This document shows, piece by piece, positions 1-7,965 of a stretch of DNA of 32,861 nt. Numbering within the stretch: the stretch's first letter is position 1; each line of letters starts with the position of its first letter. Both the position numbers and the translations under genes were made by a program. The notes under the pieces are model-generated. The model did not search any database. It was given only the letters and a program-made list of their open reading frames with translations, and was not told where the DNA came from. This stretch comes from an uncultured Lachnospiraceae bacterium (GTDB lineage: Bacteria; Bacillota; Clostridia; Lachnospirales; Lachnospiraceae), in assembly GCA_946414825.1 (NCBI GenBank), contig CAMKQB010000023.1, forward strand, positions 1 through 32,861. The letters are read 5' to 3'.

Positions 1-285
1 CCAACTAGCTAATCAGACGCGGGTCCATCTCACACCACCGGAGTTTTTCACACTGCACCATGCGGTGCTGTGCGCTTATGCGGTATTATCAGTCGTTTCC
101 AACTGCTATCCCCCAGTATGAGGCAGGTTACCCACGCGTTACTCACCCGTCCGCCACTAAGTGATTCAAATGAGTCAATCAGGTGCAAGCACCGTCAATC
201 CTCGGGAGAACCACTCCGTTCGACTTGCATGTGTTAAGCACGCCGCCAGCGTTTATCCTGAGCCAGGATCAAACTCTCAAAAAAA
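1..285 (-). rRNA. rrs: 16S ribosomal RNA, 5' part (gene continues beyond the left edge)
   Basis: The reverse complement carries the universal 16S 5' signature: AGAGTTTGATCCTGGCTCAG lies at 277-258, followed by GCTGGCGGCGTGC and CACATGCAAGTCGAACG, then the V1/V2 variable helices and the conserved GTGAGTAACGCGTGGGTAACCTGCC. The mature 5' end is placed about eight bases upstream of the primer site by analogy with E. coli, so 285 is approximate. Only about the first 285 nt are in the window. The sequence is of clostridial (Lachnospiraceae-like) type. The gene is read leftward out of the window and has its own promoter at 522-550. Confidence 0.97.
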
Positions 286-521
286 GTTTGTGTTGATTTC
301 TCAACGATCCTTGTCATGTTAAAACGTTAGCTTTACCATTCCAAAATTTACTGTTCTTATTTGGATTCGTTCAATTCCGAATATTCATTATTTAAAAGAA
401 TTTTCGGGGTTGTCATCATTATTCTGTTGTTAAAGTTCGTTTTGTTTGCTCACTAGATGAGCAAACAAAAACCATCGCGTTGCTTGTCTCGTAATTATGT
501 CCCTCATGCGACAGCTTGTTT
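286..521 (-). other. rRNA operon leader (pre-16S 5' spacer) with a strong hairpin
   Basis: About 235 nt separate the promoter from the 16S 5' end and no credible gene lies here. It holds an almost perfect 13-bp inverted repeat with a 5-nt loop (440-452 and 458-470; arms pair as TTTTGTTTGCTCA with TGAGCAAACAAAA). In the transcript this forms a strong stem-loop without a following U-tract, so a processing or antitermination leader structure is more likely than a terminator. No clear boxA was recognised. Confidence 0.6.
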
Positions 522-550
522 ATAATACTACTTTGAAATATCAAAGTCAA
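522..550 (-). promoter_or_regulatory. rRNA operon promoter (sigma-A type)
   Basis: Minus strand: -35 TTGACT (550-545), a 17-nt spacer, -10 TATTAT (527-522). The spacer contains the palindrome CTTTGA-tatt-TCAAAG (531-546). The heptamer TATCAAA occurs on the plus strand at 539-545 and 551-557, and inverted at 582-588. Position and quality fit a strong rRNA promoter just upstream of the leader. Confidence 0.75.
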
Positions 551-617
551 TATCAAATTTGTCATTTTTTTTATAAATTTCTTTGATAATTTTGTGAAGT
601 ATTTTTTAGAGCCCATT

Positions 618-3287
618 TTACTTCGTTACAAAGGATAGTCCGAAAGCCCCCGGCCCACAACTTATAGCAACCACAGGGCAACTTTGCTGGAAGTAAACTC
701 TTTCAAACTTAACCCTCTTCTCTATCTCATCTCTGATCCAATCAAGTTCCTTTTTGCTAAGTCCTACGTAGTTTATGAAAATAGCAGTATTTTCTACTTT
801 AACCCCCTTTAAGCATTTATCTATATAAAGCCTCCATGCTCTTTCCTTAGTTCCGAAGGCAAAACCAACTGTAGAGATTTTACCTTCCTTCATAAATGTA
901 ACCGGTCTCAGCATCAGAGCCTTCATTATATTTGCTCTTCCTTCACTAGCCTGCTTAGCACGGACCATATAGTCCATGTTGTCAATCATGAAGCTTGCTC
1001 TTATTCTATTGTTTAGCTTGTCCAGTCTTGTCATTATCTCATCAACTGACATTCCAGCCTCTGCCATACGACTTGCAAAGATAGCCATGAGTCCCTGGCT
1101 GCATGACAAAAGTCCACTATCAAATACAGTAACATTTTCAAAGGAGTTGGCAGCTTCAGTTGATATCCCATAGGAGGTACCTTCCAGCTGAGCTGATACA
1201 GATAAATGAATAATGTTATTAGCATTTACCAGTTGCTCTGCAAAGAATGTCTCATAGTCTTCTACACTCGGAGGAATAGGGGAAGCAACATTTGTCTCGT
1301 CCTCCATATATTTTAGAAGTCCGGCAGTATCGATCTCTGTCCCCTCTCTGAAGGTCCCTTCATTTGTTTTAACCTTGTGATTTAAAACTGTAATGTTGTA
1401 CTTGTCCTGTAGAAGCTGTGGAAGATCTGCTGTACTTTCTGTTGTTATCGCTATTCTTCTCTTTCTATGTTTATCATTTATCCAGGCACTATCTGCTTCA
1501 AGCTCGATACCCTCGCTGTCCATTACCTTAACAAGAGCTCTAGGGAGCTGTCTAAAGACTTCGTTCTCGAGATCATTTCCAGATACAGGCTTAACAAGAT
1601 ATCCATTAAATCCTGCTAATGCGTAAAGCGTCCTGTTTTCCTCTCCTGCATTTGCAGTAAGGATAACAATATTCGTTTCTTTGTTCAGTCCACCAGACTG
1701 TTCTCTAATTGCATGGAAGCATTCTATTCCATCCATCTCTGGCATCAAATGATCCATAAAGATAAGATTGTACTTTACTTCAAGAGTTTTCTTAAGCGCC
1801 TCCGCTCCACTCTTAACTGTATCTATCTGAATCTTAGTATCTCTAAGAAGCTTAGTTACTACCAAGAGGTTTGATTCATTATCATCAACAACGAGAATCC
1901 TCGCTTCTGGAGCCTCGAACTTCTGCTTGTAATTAGTTCTATGAGCCAGCTTATGCTTCTTCTCATAGTTGTATTCGCCAAGCTCTTTATCTGAAACAAT
2001 CTTCTGAGGGATTTCTACTATAAATGTAGAACCCTTGGTATATACACTGTTAACTGAAACCTTTCCACCCATCAGGTCGACAAACTGTTTAACAATAGAC
2101 AGACCCAGTCCGGTTCCTTCAATATGTTTATTGCTGGATTCATCAACTCTCTTAAACGCAGTAAATAGGTATGGTATATCTTCTTTCTTAACTCCCATAC
2201 CGGTATCTTCTACCGTGTATATCATGTTGCATATTCCATCCCCTGGCTTCTCACACTCTACAGATAGAACGACTGATCCTTCTTTTGTATATTTGATTGC
2301 ATTATTCAGGAGGTTGATCAGAACCTGTTTGATTCTTACCTCATCACCTTTTAGCTCCTCCGGAATGTCAGGTGCCACATTTATTCTAAAGTCCAGATTC
2401 TTTTCCTGAGCACGTATCCATATCATTCCAACCAGGTCTGACAGCATATTGCTGGTATGATAGTTTTCCAGGAGAATCTTCATATCCCCAGACTGGAACT
2501 TGGACATATCAAGGATGTCGTTAATAGTATTCAGGAGCATTTTACCAGCCGCACGAATATTAACCGCATCCTCAGCTATCTCATCACTGATGTCCTCGCG
2601 CAGGATCATTTCATTAAGTCCGATGATTGTATTGATAGGCGTACGAATCTCATGACTCATACTGGAGAAGAACTTATTCTGTGATGCAACCAGTCCCTCG
2701 ATTTCCTGCTTCTGTTTCTCAGCAACAGCATTTTGCAGCTCGAAAAAATCTATCTGAGTCTTCATTATAGTAGCCACCGCGCCACTAACTAGTATTAATG
2801 TTACAAATGCTATAAGGTATGGCTGAAGCCCTTCGAATTTTAAAACAACATCCGGATAATAATAGGAAATGAGATAGCAAAGAATAGCTACCATTTCCTG
2901 AAAAAGAACGAATATCCACTTAAGGTTTTTGTTACTCATCATATTGTAAATAAAGAGTATGTTGAATATAAACCAAAGCGGAGCATCTCCAAGTATTCCA
3001 CCAGAAGTGAAAAACATAATTGGGAAAAATGAAAACAAAAGGAAGAAAGACAGGATATTAGCTCCGGCATCAATCTTACCAATCTTAAAGGAGATAAATC
3101 CAACTAAGACAACAATAATAAAACTAGCCAGAAAGAGCCAGGTATTGAGTGTTATTCCAACTATTAGAAATCGAGAAATAAGCGAACCCAGTAGGATTCC
3201 ATCGGTAACAAGCATGTTAAATGCAAATCCCCTTTTTCGCATATCTATTTCTTCATTTACAAAATAGCTTTTCAGCTTTTCAAACAT
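618..3287 (-). CDS. Membrane hybrid histidine kinase/response regulator with C-terminal DegV domain
   Basis: 889 aa. Residues about 24-175 form roughly six membrane segments. A short coiled coil leads to HisKA with the phospho-acceptor motif SHEIRTP (His212), then HATPase_c with the N box LINLLNNAIKYT and the glycine boxes DTGMG and GTGLGLSI (about 310-430). A receiver domain follows (about 462-585) with VVDDNESN, phospho-acceptor Asp512 in MDHLMPEMDG and Lys566. Residues 611 to the end match a full DegV fold: TTESTADLP (615-623), the SPIPPS segment, the ligand-loop equivalent LSVSAQLEGTSYG (695-707), FDSGLLS, and the terminal CGPGAFGLSF. DegV proteins bind fatty acids; in the FakA/FakB system FakB presents them for phosphorylation. 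The usual GGR of the YLKKGGR segment is replaced here by SEGR-like sequence. It is last of three signalling genes, 5 nt after the upstream stop, with AGGAG upstream of its ATG. The kinase-DegV fusion is unusual; the ligand is unknown. Confidence 0.92.
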   Translation of the reverse strand: MFEKLKSYFVNEEIDMRKRGFAFNMLVTDGILLGSLISRFLIVGITLNTWLFLASFIIVVLVGFISFKIGKIDAGANILSFFLLFSFFPIMFFTSGGILGDAPLWFIFNILFIYNMMSNKNLKWIFVLFQEMVAILCYLISYYYPDVVLKFEGLQPYLIAFVTLILVSGAVATIMKTQIDFFELQNAVAEKQKQEIEGLVASQNKFFSSMSHEIRTPINTIIGLNEMILREDISDEIAEDAVNIRAAGKMLLNTINDILDMSKFQSGDMKILLENYHTSNMLSDLVGMIWIRAQEKNLDFRINVAPDIPEELKGDEVRIKQVLINLLNNAIKYTKEGSVVLSVECEKPGDGICNMIYTVEDTGMGVKKEDIPYLFTAFKRVDESSNKHIEGTGLGLSIVKQFVDLMGGKVSVNSVYTKGSTFIVEIPQKIVSDKELGEYNYEKKHKLAHRTNYKQKFEAPEARILVVDDNESNLLVVTKLLRDTKIQIDTVKSGAEALKKTLEVKYNLIFMDHLMPEMDGIECFHAIREQSGGLNKETNIVILTANAGEENRTLYALAGFNGYLVKPVSGNDLENEVFRQLPRALVKVMDSEGIELEADSAWINDKHRKRRIAITTESTADLPQLLQDKYNITVLNHKVKTNEGTFREGTEIDTAGLLKYMEDETNVASPIPPSVEDYETFFAEQLVNANNIIHLSVSAQLEGTSYGISTEAANSFENVTVFDSGLLSCSQGLMAIFASRMAEAGMSVDEIMTRLDKLNNRIRASFMIDNMDYMVRAKQASEGRANIMKALMLRPVTFMKEGKISTVGFAFGTKERAWRLYIDKCLKGVKVENTAIFINYVGLSKKELDWIRDEIEKRVKFERVYFQQSCPVVAISCGPGAFGLSFVTK

Positions 3288-3292
3288 ATATC

Positions 3293-6013
3293 CTACTCCT
3301 CTGTTTCGGGACCAAACTCCATTACTTCATCATCTCCCGATGGGGAGAACTCCATAACCTCATCATCATTTGAATCAGCGAACTCTAACACTTCATCTCC
3401 TGATGCTTCGAATTCAAATACTTCTTCATCATCTGATGGTCCAAACTCCATAACCTCTTCATCACTCTCTGATTCTTGAGAGCTATCCTCTTCGGGATGG
3501 GGCTTTCCATACGCTTCAAGGATACCGTCGCTTATCTTCTTGTATTCAGCTAGTACCCTTGAATGATTTTCATCTATATATCTTGTATCAAACTCGTGAG
3601 CCGCATTTTCAAGCTTCATAGCATCCTCTGACAGGTCTCCCGCTCCAACCATCTTGGAAGTACTCTTAGCCGCATGGATTATTATCTCGTAATTCTTCAT
3701 GTCTCTATCATTGTAGAAGGCTCTGAGTTTCTTTCTTTTATCACTAGCTTCCTCTGCGAACTGGATAACGAGCTCATCATAAAGGTCTGTATCTCCACCG
3801 CAGTACACAAGTCCCGCATCCATATCCACGCCAAGTCTTGCCAGTTTATCCTTCACGCTGCTTGGAGGTTCTTCATTATTCTCATCAGCATCATTTTCAT
3901 TTACAACTATATTCTTTTCATCAGATTCTTTTTCCGAAGAACTAAATAATTCTTCCTCAGGCACAAAGGAAATCATGTCTGCAGGAATAACTCTCTTCAT
4001 GGTTCTTTCGAGTTCTTCTATTTCAATCGGCTTACTAACAAATCCATCAAACCCTTCCGAGATAAACATCTGCTTAGCTGAACTCATGGCATTTGCAGTA
4101 AGGGCAACTATAGGGATATCGTGATTCATTCCCTTTACGTCTGCTCGAATCTTCTTCATAGCTTCAACGCCGTCCATACCGGCCATCATATGGTCCATGA
4201 AAATAATGTCATACGCATGGTCTCGGCACATTTCTATAGACTCCGCTCCAGAGGTGGCTGTGCTGACTTCCATTCCGTACTGTTTTAAGATGCCCTTTGC
4301 AACCACCAGATTCATAGGTTCATCATCCACAACCAGAGCGTGAACACCCTCCAGTCGAATAGCAGAATTACTGGTGTCCCTATCGACTATGCTGCTATTA
4401 AGAGAAGCCACAAATGGAAATACATAGAATGGTTTCTTTATTATTCTAATCTTGGTTCCATCAGAAATATCAAAATCAGAATCGGATACTATCATTACAA
4501 CAACTTTCTTTGCAAACTCATCTATAACACTCTGGTCCTTCATATATTCATCCTCCCCAACAAGGAGATGTGTCAGTTCAACTGTCTCTGAGAGTTTCTT
4601 CAGATTATCTACATTTTCAACTCTGTGCAGTTCTAGTCCTAGTCCATCACTAAGTGACACTGATTGATAAATGAAATATTCTCTGACCATAGGATTCTTT
4701 AATCCAAAGGTGTTGAGATAAGCTCCTACCTTAACACTCTTCACATCATTTACAGATGCGCATGGGTCATCTTCTACAACCTTCTGTGGAAGGCTTACTC
4801 TAACTGTAGTTCCTTCATCCTTCTTGCTGGTGATAGTCATAAAGCCACCAAGCAGTGATACGAAACCAGCTACAATTGATAGACCAAGCCCAAGACCACT
4901 TCCAGTACGAGTTCTACCCGAATCTGTCTGATAGAATCTCTCGTATACCTTCTCAAGCTCCTCTTCCGTCATACCAATACCTGTATCGGAAACCTCTATA
5001 CAGAGATTAACGCCATAGGACTGCCTCTCAGAATGAAGCTTAAGATATACACCGCCCTCAGTAGTGTACTTAATTCCATTTGATACAAGAGCCTTAATGA
5101 TCTTCTTGAGTTTAGTAATATCTGTATTCATTACCGCAGGAATAGTTGGATCGATATCTATTATTAGCTCTACTCCGTCCTTCTTCATCTCACGAAAATC
5201 ATTCATCAGATCGTTCATCGCGGAGGACAGCATATAGTCTTCAAGATTGCTGACTATATTACCTCTATCTATTTCAGAGAAGTCCAGTATATCTCCTATC
5301 TGTTCTGATACTCTTCTACCAGCCTGTCGAACAGCCTCTAGATTTTTCTTATTATCTTCATCTTTTTCCTTATCTATGCAAATGCCAGTCAGACCGATAA
5401 TTGCATTTACAGGAGTTCTAATTTCGTGAGAAACATTTGCCAGAAAATCATTTAGGCGGTTGGTGGATTCGGTCAGCTTATCAATCTCAACCTGAGATGC
5501 AGCCTCAACCTCTTCCCATTTATTGATAATAGTTTTAAGGAAATATGCAAGCATAGTGATTACAGAATAATGCATAATTATTCTGCATATTAAAAGGATG
5601 TCGAACTTACCTCCATCCATAGCATATTTTGCAAGATCATATGTCATAGATATGTAGTAGGTTATCTGACACAGAGTAATCAGTGGCTTAATCTCTGTCA
5701 TGATGAAGAGCATCATGATTGCGGCCATAACAATAGCAAGATCATAGGTACTTGTCATATGCACACCATAGATGAAATAATTTATCATCATGATGAATGC
5801 AATCACCCATAATCTCTGATTACTGGTAAATATTGATTTAATATGTATACCCCAGCATATACCAACAAAAGCGCCTATTACAAAAAGCACCCATTTATCC
5901 CATCCAAGGAGAAATGTAATAACTACATGCATTATTGCGAAAATGGTATAGCCCAAAAGCAGAACTAGATTACCAGTTCTGAACATATCATTTTTCTCTT
6001 TATTTGCCCCCAT
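3293..6013 (-). CDS. Membrane hybrid histidine kinase with receiver, Hpt domain and acidic repeat tail
   Basis: 906 aa. About five or six membrane segments occupy residues 12-165. HisKA has SHEIRTP with His196; HATPase_c carries NGIKYT, DTGIGM and GSGLGLGLSI (to about 410). Residues about 425-540 read like a worn receiver: the strand pattern and the ending IRIIKKPF remain, but no acidic pocket is clear. A complete receiver follows (555-675) with VVDDEPMN, phospho-acceptor Asp607 and Lys661. An Hpt domain follows with HAAKSTSKMVGA, His780 being the likely phospho-acceptor. The order HK-REC*-REC-Hpt is BarA-like and would support a His-Asp-His-Asp relay. The C-terminal 50 residues are five imperfect copies of an acidic unit around EVMEF (about 853-901). 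It lies between the GGDEF gene (15 nt upstream) and the DegV-fusion kinase, so the three are probably co-transcribed. Confidence 0.93.
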   Translation of the reverse strand: MGANKEKNDMFRTGNLVLLLGYTIFAIMHVVITFLLGWDKWVLFVIGAFVGICWGIHIKSIFTSNQRLWVIAFIMMINYFIYGVHMTSTYDLAIVMAAIMMLFIMTEIKPLITLCQITYYISMTYDLAKYAMDGGKFDILLICRIIMHYSVITMLAYFLKTIINKWEEVEAASQVEIDKLTESTNRLNDFLANVSHEIRTPVNAIIGLTGICIDKEKDEDNKKNLEAVRQAGRRVSEQIGDILDFSEIDRGNIVSNLEDYMLSSAMNDLMNDFREMKKDGVELIIDIDPTIPAVMNTDITKLKKIIKALVSNGIKYTTEGGVYLKLHSERQSYGVNLCIEVSDTGIGMTEEELEKVYERFYQTDSGRTRTGSGLGLGLSIVAGFVSLLGGFMTITSKKDEGTTVRVSLPQKVVEDDPCASVNDVKSVKVGAYLNTFGLKNPMVREYFIYQSVSLSDGLGLELHRVENVDNLKKLSETVELTHLLVGEDEYMKDQSVIDEFAKKVVVMIVSDSDFDISDGTKIRIIKKPFYVFPFVASLNSSIVDRDTSNSAIRLEGVHALVVDDEPMNLVVAKGILKQYGMEVSTATSGAESIEMCRDHAYDIIFMDHMMAGMDGVEAMKKIRADVKGMNHDIPIVALTANAMSSAKQMFISEGFDGFVSKPIEIEELERTMKRVIPADMISFVPEEELFSSSEKESDEKNIVVNENDADENNEEPPSSVKDKLARLGVDMDAGLVYCGGDTDLYDELVIQFAEEASDKRKKLRAFYNDRDMKNYEIIIHAAKSTSKMVGAGDLSEDAMKLENAAHEFDTRYIDENHSRVLAEYKKISDGILEAYGKPHPEEDSSQESESDEEVMEFGPSDDEEVFEFEASGDEVLEFADSNDDEVMEFSPSGDDEVMEFGPETEE

Positions 6014-6028
6014 TAAGTCCCCCGTTAT

Positions 6029-7807
6029 TTAAGCTCTGTCACTTTTGACTGGCTTATGATATTTCTTTCTAAGTGTCACGAGCTCAAGTATACGATTCAC
6101 TCTGACCTTCAGAAGCTCTGGTGTAAAAGGTTTCCATATGAAGTCCAGCGCTCCCTTTTCCATTCCTTCTATTTCAAGTCCTTCATTTTCTCCTCCTGTC
6201 AGGAGAATAATAGGTATGGTCGCAAGATCTCCACCCAATTCCTTCAGCTTATCCATAACCTCTAAGCCGCTCATTCCTTCCATTTTAATATCTAGAAGTA
6301 TGAGGTCAGGAACCTTTTCAGCTATACTTATTTCCTTAAGGAATTCCTCACCGGAAGAATATGTATGAACTGTAAGTCCTCTATGGATAAGGACACCACT
6401 AGCGACATCAAGATTCACGTCATCGTCATCAACAACAGCTATTTCAGCTTCGCTGTCCTCGAATCCAATTCCAGGATTATTTCTTACGTACTCAAAGTCA
6501 TACTCTATATCGAGTCTAGGATTATCACCTTCATCCCAGGTTTTAATTATTCCCTCAGACACTACAGAGACAAACTTCTCTCTGATATCCGTAAGAAGAA
6601 CAAAATACTGGTTGTATCGGCTTCTGGTTAGCATATCGGATTTTCTGAGTGACTCTCTGATATGATTTCCAAATTCATCGCAGGCATCCTGATAAACCTC
6701 ATTGGACATGCTTTCCGGCTTACTAAGTGTAAAGAGAACCTTACTACAATTGATATTGTTTCGAATAAAATATCGAGTAGCAAATCTGAACACATGTGAA
6801 AATGCTTCCATATCGAGCTGGAGAGCTACATTTGTGATATTTCTCTCTCCAAGTATGTCAGATATACTTTTGATATCCATAACGGAGTCCGTTTCCTCAT
6901 CACTAATAAGATCAGATGAGTATAAGGAATATCCGTGCTTACCATTCTTCTTAACGATATAGAGACATTTATCCGCAAGCTTAAGGAGCGAAGTATAATC
7001 ATTTCCATGCTTAGGAACTGCAATCGCGCCAATCGAAGTACCGAGAGGAATATTCATATCCTCTCCCATAAGTTCCTTTGCTTTACTGACAAGCTGCTCA
7101 TTAAGCCGCTTTGTGATAGACGCAACCTCTTCCTCTTCCTGAACACCTAAGCAAAACGCCGCAAATTCATCTCCTCCAAGTCTTCCAATCTTGCTGCCTT
7201 GAGGAACTGTTTCCTTTATAAGATTCGCAAATGTTATAAGTACCTTGTCTCCCATCTCATGGCCGTATAGGTCATTTACCAGCTTGAAGGAATCCAGGTC
7301 GATCATCATTAAGCAACCTGTACTCTTGGTACACATTTTTGAAAATTCAACACTTGTCGCACCCTTGTTCAGAAGTCCTGTCAGTTTATCTGTAGTAGCT
7401 TCACTTTTCAGACTCTGCATCTCCGTCTGCATCGAGATAACATTATCTATTCGACGAAGTAAAACCTCCGGATTAAATGGCTTACGGATGTAGTCAGATA
7501 CTCCCATCTCAAAACCCTTTGTCTCGCTTCCTGAATTCTCGTCTGCTGTAAGGAATATAACTGGAGTCTCTGAACGGTCATGCTCCTTCTCGTATTCTCT
7601 CAAACGTTTAAGTGTCTCAAATCCATCCATTTCCGGCATCTTGATATCCAGAAGTATAAGATCTGGCGCACCATTTTCCGATATATAATCAATAAGAGCC
7701 CTGCCTGATTTAAGCGCAGTGACCCTCATATTATTCTTACTAAGTATATTTCCCGCCATCTTAAGATTAGATGTATCATCATCTACAACCATTATCCATT
7801 TTGCCAT
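6029..7807 (-). CDS. Double-receiver diguanylate cyclase (REC-GGDEF-degenerate GGDEF-REC)
   Basis: 592 aa from the ATG at 7807. An in-frame ATG 15 nt upstream (7822) is possible, but the Shine-Dalgarno GGAGGAG lies inside that extension, 6 nt before the second ATG, so 7807 is preferred. Receiver 1 (about 4-120) has VVDDD and phospho-acceptor Asp54 in LILLDIKMPEMDG, with Lys109. A canonical GGDEF domain has intact RLGGDEFA (211-215); no RxxD inhibitory site is visible just before it. Residues about 315-435 keep the GGDEF fold pattern with the signature decayed to RSRYNQYFVLL. A second receiver (about 456-580) has VVDDDDVN, Asp506 in LILLDIKMEGMSG and a WKPF motif. The predicted reaction is 2 GTP to c-di-GMP in the cytoplasm, gated by phosphorylation. 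As first gene of the signalling operon it is the probable phosphorelay output for the two kinases behind it. Confidence 0.93.
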   Translation of the reverse strand: MAKWIMVVDDDTSNLKMAGNILSKNNMRVTALKSGRALIDYISENGAPDLILLDIKMPEMDGFETLKRLREYEKEHDRSETPVIFLTADENSGSETKGFEMGVSDYIRKPFNPEVLLRRIDNVISMQTEMQSLKSEATTDKLTGLLNKGATSVEFSKMCTKSTGCLMMIDLDSFKLVNDLYGHEMGDKVLITFANLIKETVPQGSKIGRLGGDEFAAFCLGVQEEEEVASITKRLNEQLVSKAKELMGEDMNIPLGTSIGAIAVPKHGNDYTSLLKLADKCLYIVKKNGKHGYSLYSSDLISDEETDSVMDIKSISDILGERNITNVALQLDMEAFSHVFRFATRYFIRNNINCSKVLFTLSKPESMSNEVYQDACDEFGNHIRESLRKSDMLTRSRYNQYFVLLTDIREKFVSVVSEGIIKTWDEGDNPRLDIEYDFEYVRNNPGIGFEDSEAEIAVVDDDDVNLDVASGVLIHRGLTVHTYSSGEEFLKEISIAEKVPDLILLDIKMEGMSGLEVMDKLKELGGDLATIPIILLTGGENEGLEIEGMEKGALDFIWKPFTPELLKVRVNRILELVTLRKKYHKPVKSDRA

Positions 7808-7857
7808 ATATAACTCCTCCATGGACTATTTTTAAACGAATAAAACACATATACCGA

Positions 7858-7863
7858 ATTATA
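7858..7863 (-). promoter_or_regulatory. -10 element of the signalling operon
   Basis: Minus-strand TATAAT sits about 50 nt upstream of the preferred start codon and just downstream of the preceding gene's terminator. The -35 region is AT-rich and weak (TGTTGT at 17-nt spacing), so only the -10 is called. This is the only visible candidate promoter for the three-gene operon. Confidence 0.5.
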
Positions 7864-7902
7864 CCATAAACTTAACAAAAACAACAGAAAATCAAAATGT
7901 GC

Positions 7903-7940
7903 AAAAAAAATGAGCCATAGTGATATACACTACGGCTCAT
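7903..7940 (-). terminator. Rho-independent terminator of the zinc-ribbon gene
   Basis: Read on the minus strand, a 13-bp stem (ATGAGCCGTAGTG with CACTATGGCTCAT, one non-Watson-Crick pair, 5-nt loop TATAT) is followed by a run of eight T. It lies 25 nt after the stop codon at 7966, so it should separate the zinc-ribbon gene from the signalling operon. Confidence 0.9.
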
Positions 7941-7965
7941 AAAATAAGTCTATACTTTTCTATTA

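Noticed and set aside
440-470. Rho-independent terminator in the rRNA leader
   Set aside because: The stem is strong, but neither strand has a proper T-run after it, and a terminator here would block rRNA synthesis.
419-616. 65-codon minus-strand frame in the rRNA promoter/leader region
   Set aside because: It covers the rRNA promoter and leader hairpin and has no ribosome-binding site or recognisable protein pattern.
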